A DNA stretch of 16,957 nt from JBEBXQ01 sp040391535 (GTDB lineage Bacteria; Bacteroidota; Bacteroidia; Cytophagales; Spirosomataceae). Positions 16,622 through 16,957 of this stretch are shown piece after piece; the first letter of the stretch is position 1, and every line of letters starts with the position of its first letter. The stretch covers positions 1 through 16,957 of the forward strand of contig JBEBXQ010000108.1 in NCBI GenBank assembly GCA_040391535.1, written 5' to 3'. The translations under genes and the position numbers were made by a program. The notes below the pieces were generated by a model. That model searched no databases. It saw nothing but the letters and a program-made list of their open reading frames with translations, and had not been told where the DNA came from.

Positions 16622-16957
16622 ATGAAGCATACAATGCGATGGTTTGGGCCCAATGACCCTGTTTCTCTGATGGATATACGCCAGGCAGGTTGCACAGGAA
16701 TTGTCTCGGCTCTCCATCAGATTCCTGTAGGGCAAATATGGTCTGAAGACGCTATCCTTACCAGAAAAAAAATTATTGAAGCCGGTAATGACCGTTATAC
16801 TCCTCTGAACTGGACAGTAGTGGAAAGCCTGCCGGTTCACGAAGACATCAAAAAAGGCCTGAAAACCAGAGAAAAGCTGATTGGCAGCTATAAAGAATCA
16901 CTGAAAAATCTGGCACGTTGCGGAGTCAGGACGGTTTGCTATAATTTTATGCCGGTA
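16622..16957 (+). CDS. uxuA: Mannonate dehydratase, N-terminal part (cut by window end)
   Basis: The first 112 residues of UxuA, which dehydrates D-mannonate to 2-keto-3-deoxy-D-gluconate in glucuronate catabolism. Recognisable family sequence includes MRWFGPNDPVSLMDIRQAG (5-23), GCTGIVSALHQIPVGQIWS (23-41), the LNWTVVESLPVHEDIKKG stretch (62-79) and the CGVRTVCYNFMPV strand at the cut end. The full protein is normally near 390-400 residues, so about 280 residues and the metal site lie outside the window. I chose the ATG at 16622; a second in-frame ATG four codons later is possible, but MKHTMRWFGP is the usual type of start. It begins 81 bases after susD, beyond the hairpin, and links the locus to uronic acid use. 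TAATTTTT at 16610-16617 is a near match to a -7 element but has no matching TTG. Confidence 0.92.
   Translation, partial: MKHTMRWFGPNDPVSLMDIRQAGCTGIVSALHQIPVGQIWSEDAILTRKKIIEAGNDRYTPLNWTVVESLPVHEDIKKGLKTREKLIGSYKESLKNLARCGVRTVCYNFMPV

Overview
The window looks like a chromosomal segment of a Bacteroidota bacterium, most likely of the order Cytophagales. This rests on a SusC/SusD outer-membrane pair, two promoters of the Bacteroidota type (TTG followed by TAnnTTTG), a GltX with an insertion after its KLSKR motif that I associate with this phylum, and a helix-hairpin-helix/outer-membrane-barrel protein also typical of it. No exact genus can be read from the sequence. Base composition and codon use look even, and there are no tRNA or rRNA genes, CRISPR array, transposase or phage genes.

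Layout: (1) 1-234 is a gene-free left edge with an inverted pair of short GC-rich repeats that looks like a dispersed intergenic repeat. (2) 235-2175, minus strand, encodes a heparinase II/III-type polysaccharide lyase without a clear signal peptide. (3) 2176-2325 is a divergent intergenic region with a 10-bp-arm dyad and a Bacteroidota promoter. (4) 2326-5167, plus strand, is a housekeeping operon, ridA-gltX-nadC, closed by a strong terminator at 5184-5222. (5) 5456-9495, plus strand, holds a secreted helix-hairpin-helix plus beta-barrel protein followed by a superfamily 1 helicase with its own promoter, which may give a leaderless transcript. (6) 9641-10339 encodes a DUF421 (YetF/YcaP-like) membrane protein with a C-terminal zinc ribbon, convergent with (7).

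(7) 10359-16957 is a polysaccharide or oligosaccharide utilisation locus: a LacI-family regulator on the minus strand, a divergent intergenic region with a near-ideal LacI-family operator, then susC and susD, a 15-bp perfect hairpin, and the first 112 codons of uxuA (mannonate dehydratase), cut by the window end. The likely logic is that SusC/SusD import a uronic-acid-containing glycan, UxuA channels released glucuronate via mannonate to 2-keto-3-deoxygluconate, and the LacI protein controls the locus through the intergenic operator. The heparinase-like lyase at the left end could also act on uronate polymers, but it lies about 8 kb from the locus and any link is speculative.

The least understood genes are the helix-hairpin-helix/barrel protein and the DUF421/zinc-ribbon protein. 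I see no clear sign of a wholly new multi-gene system.
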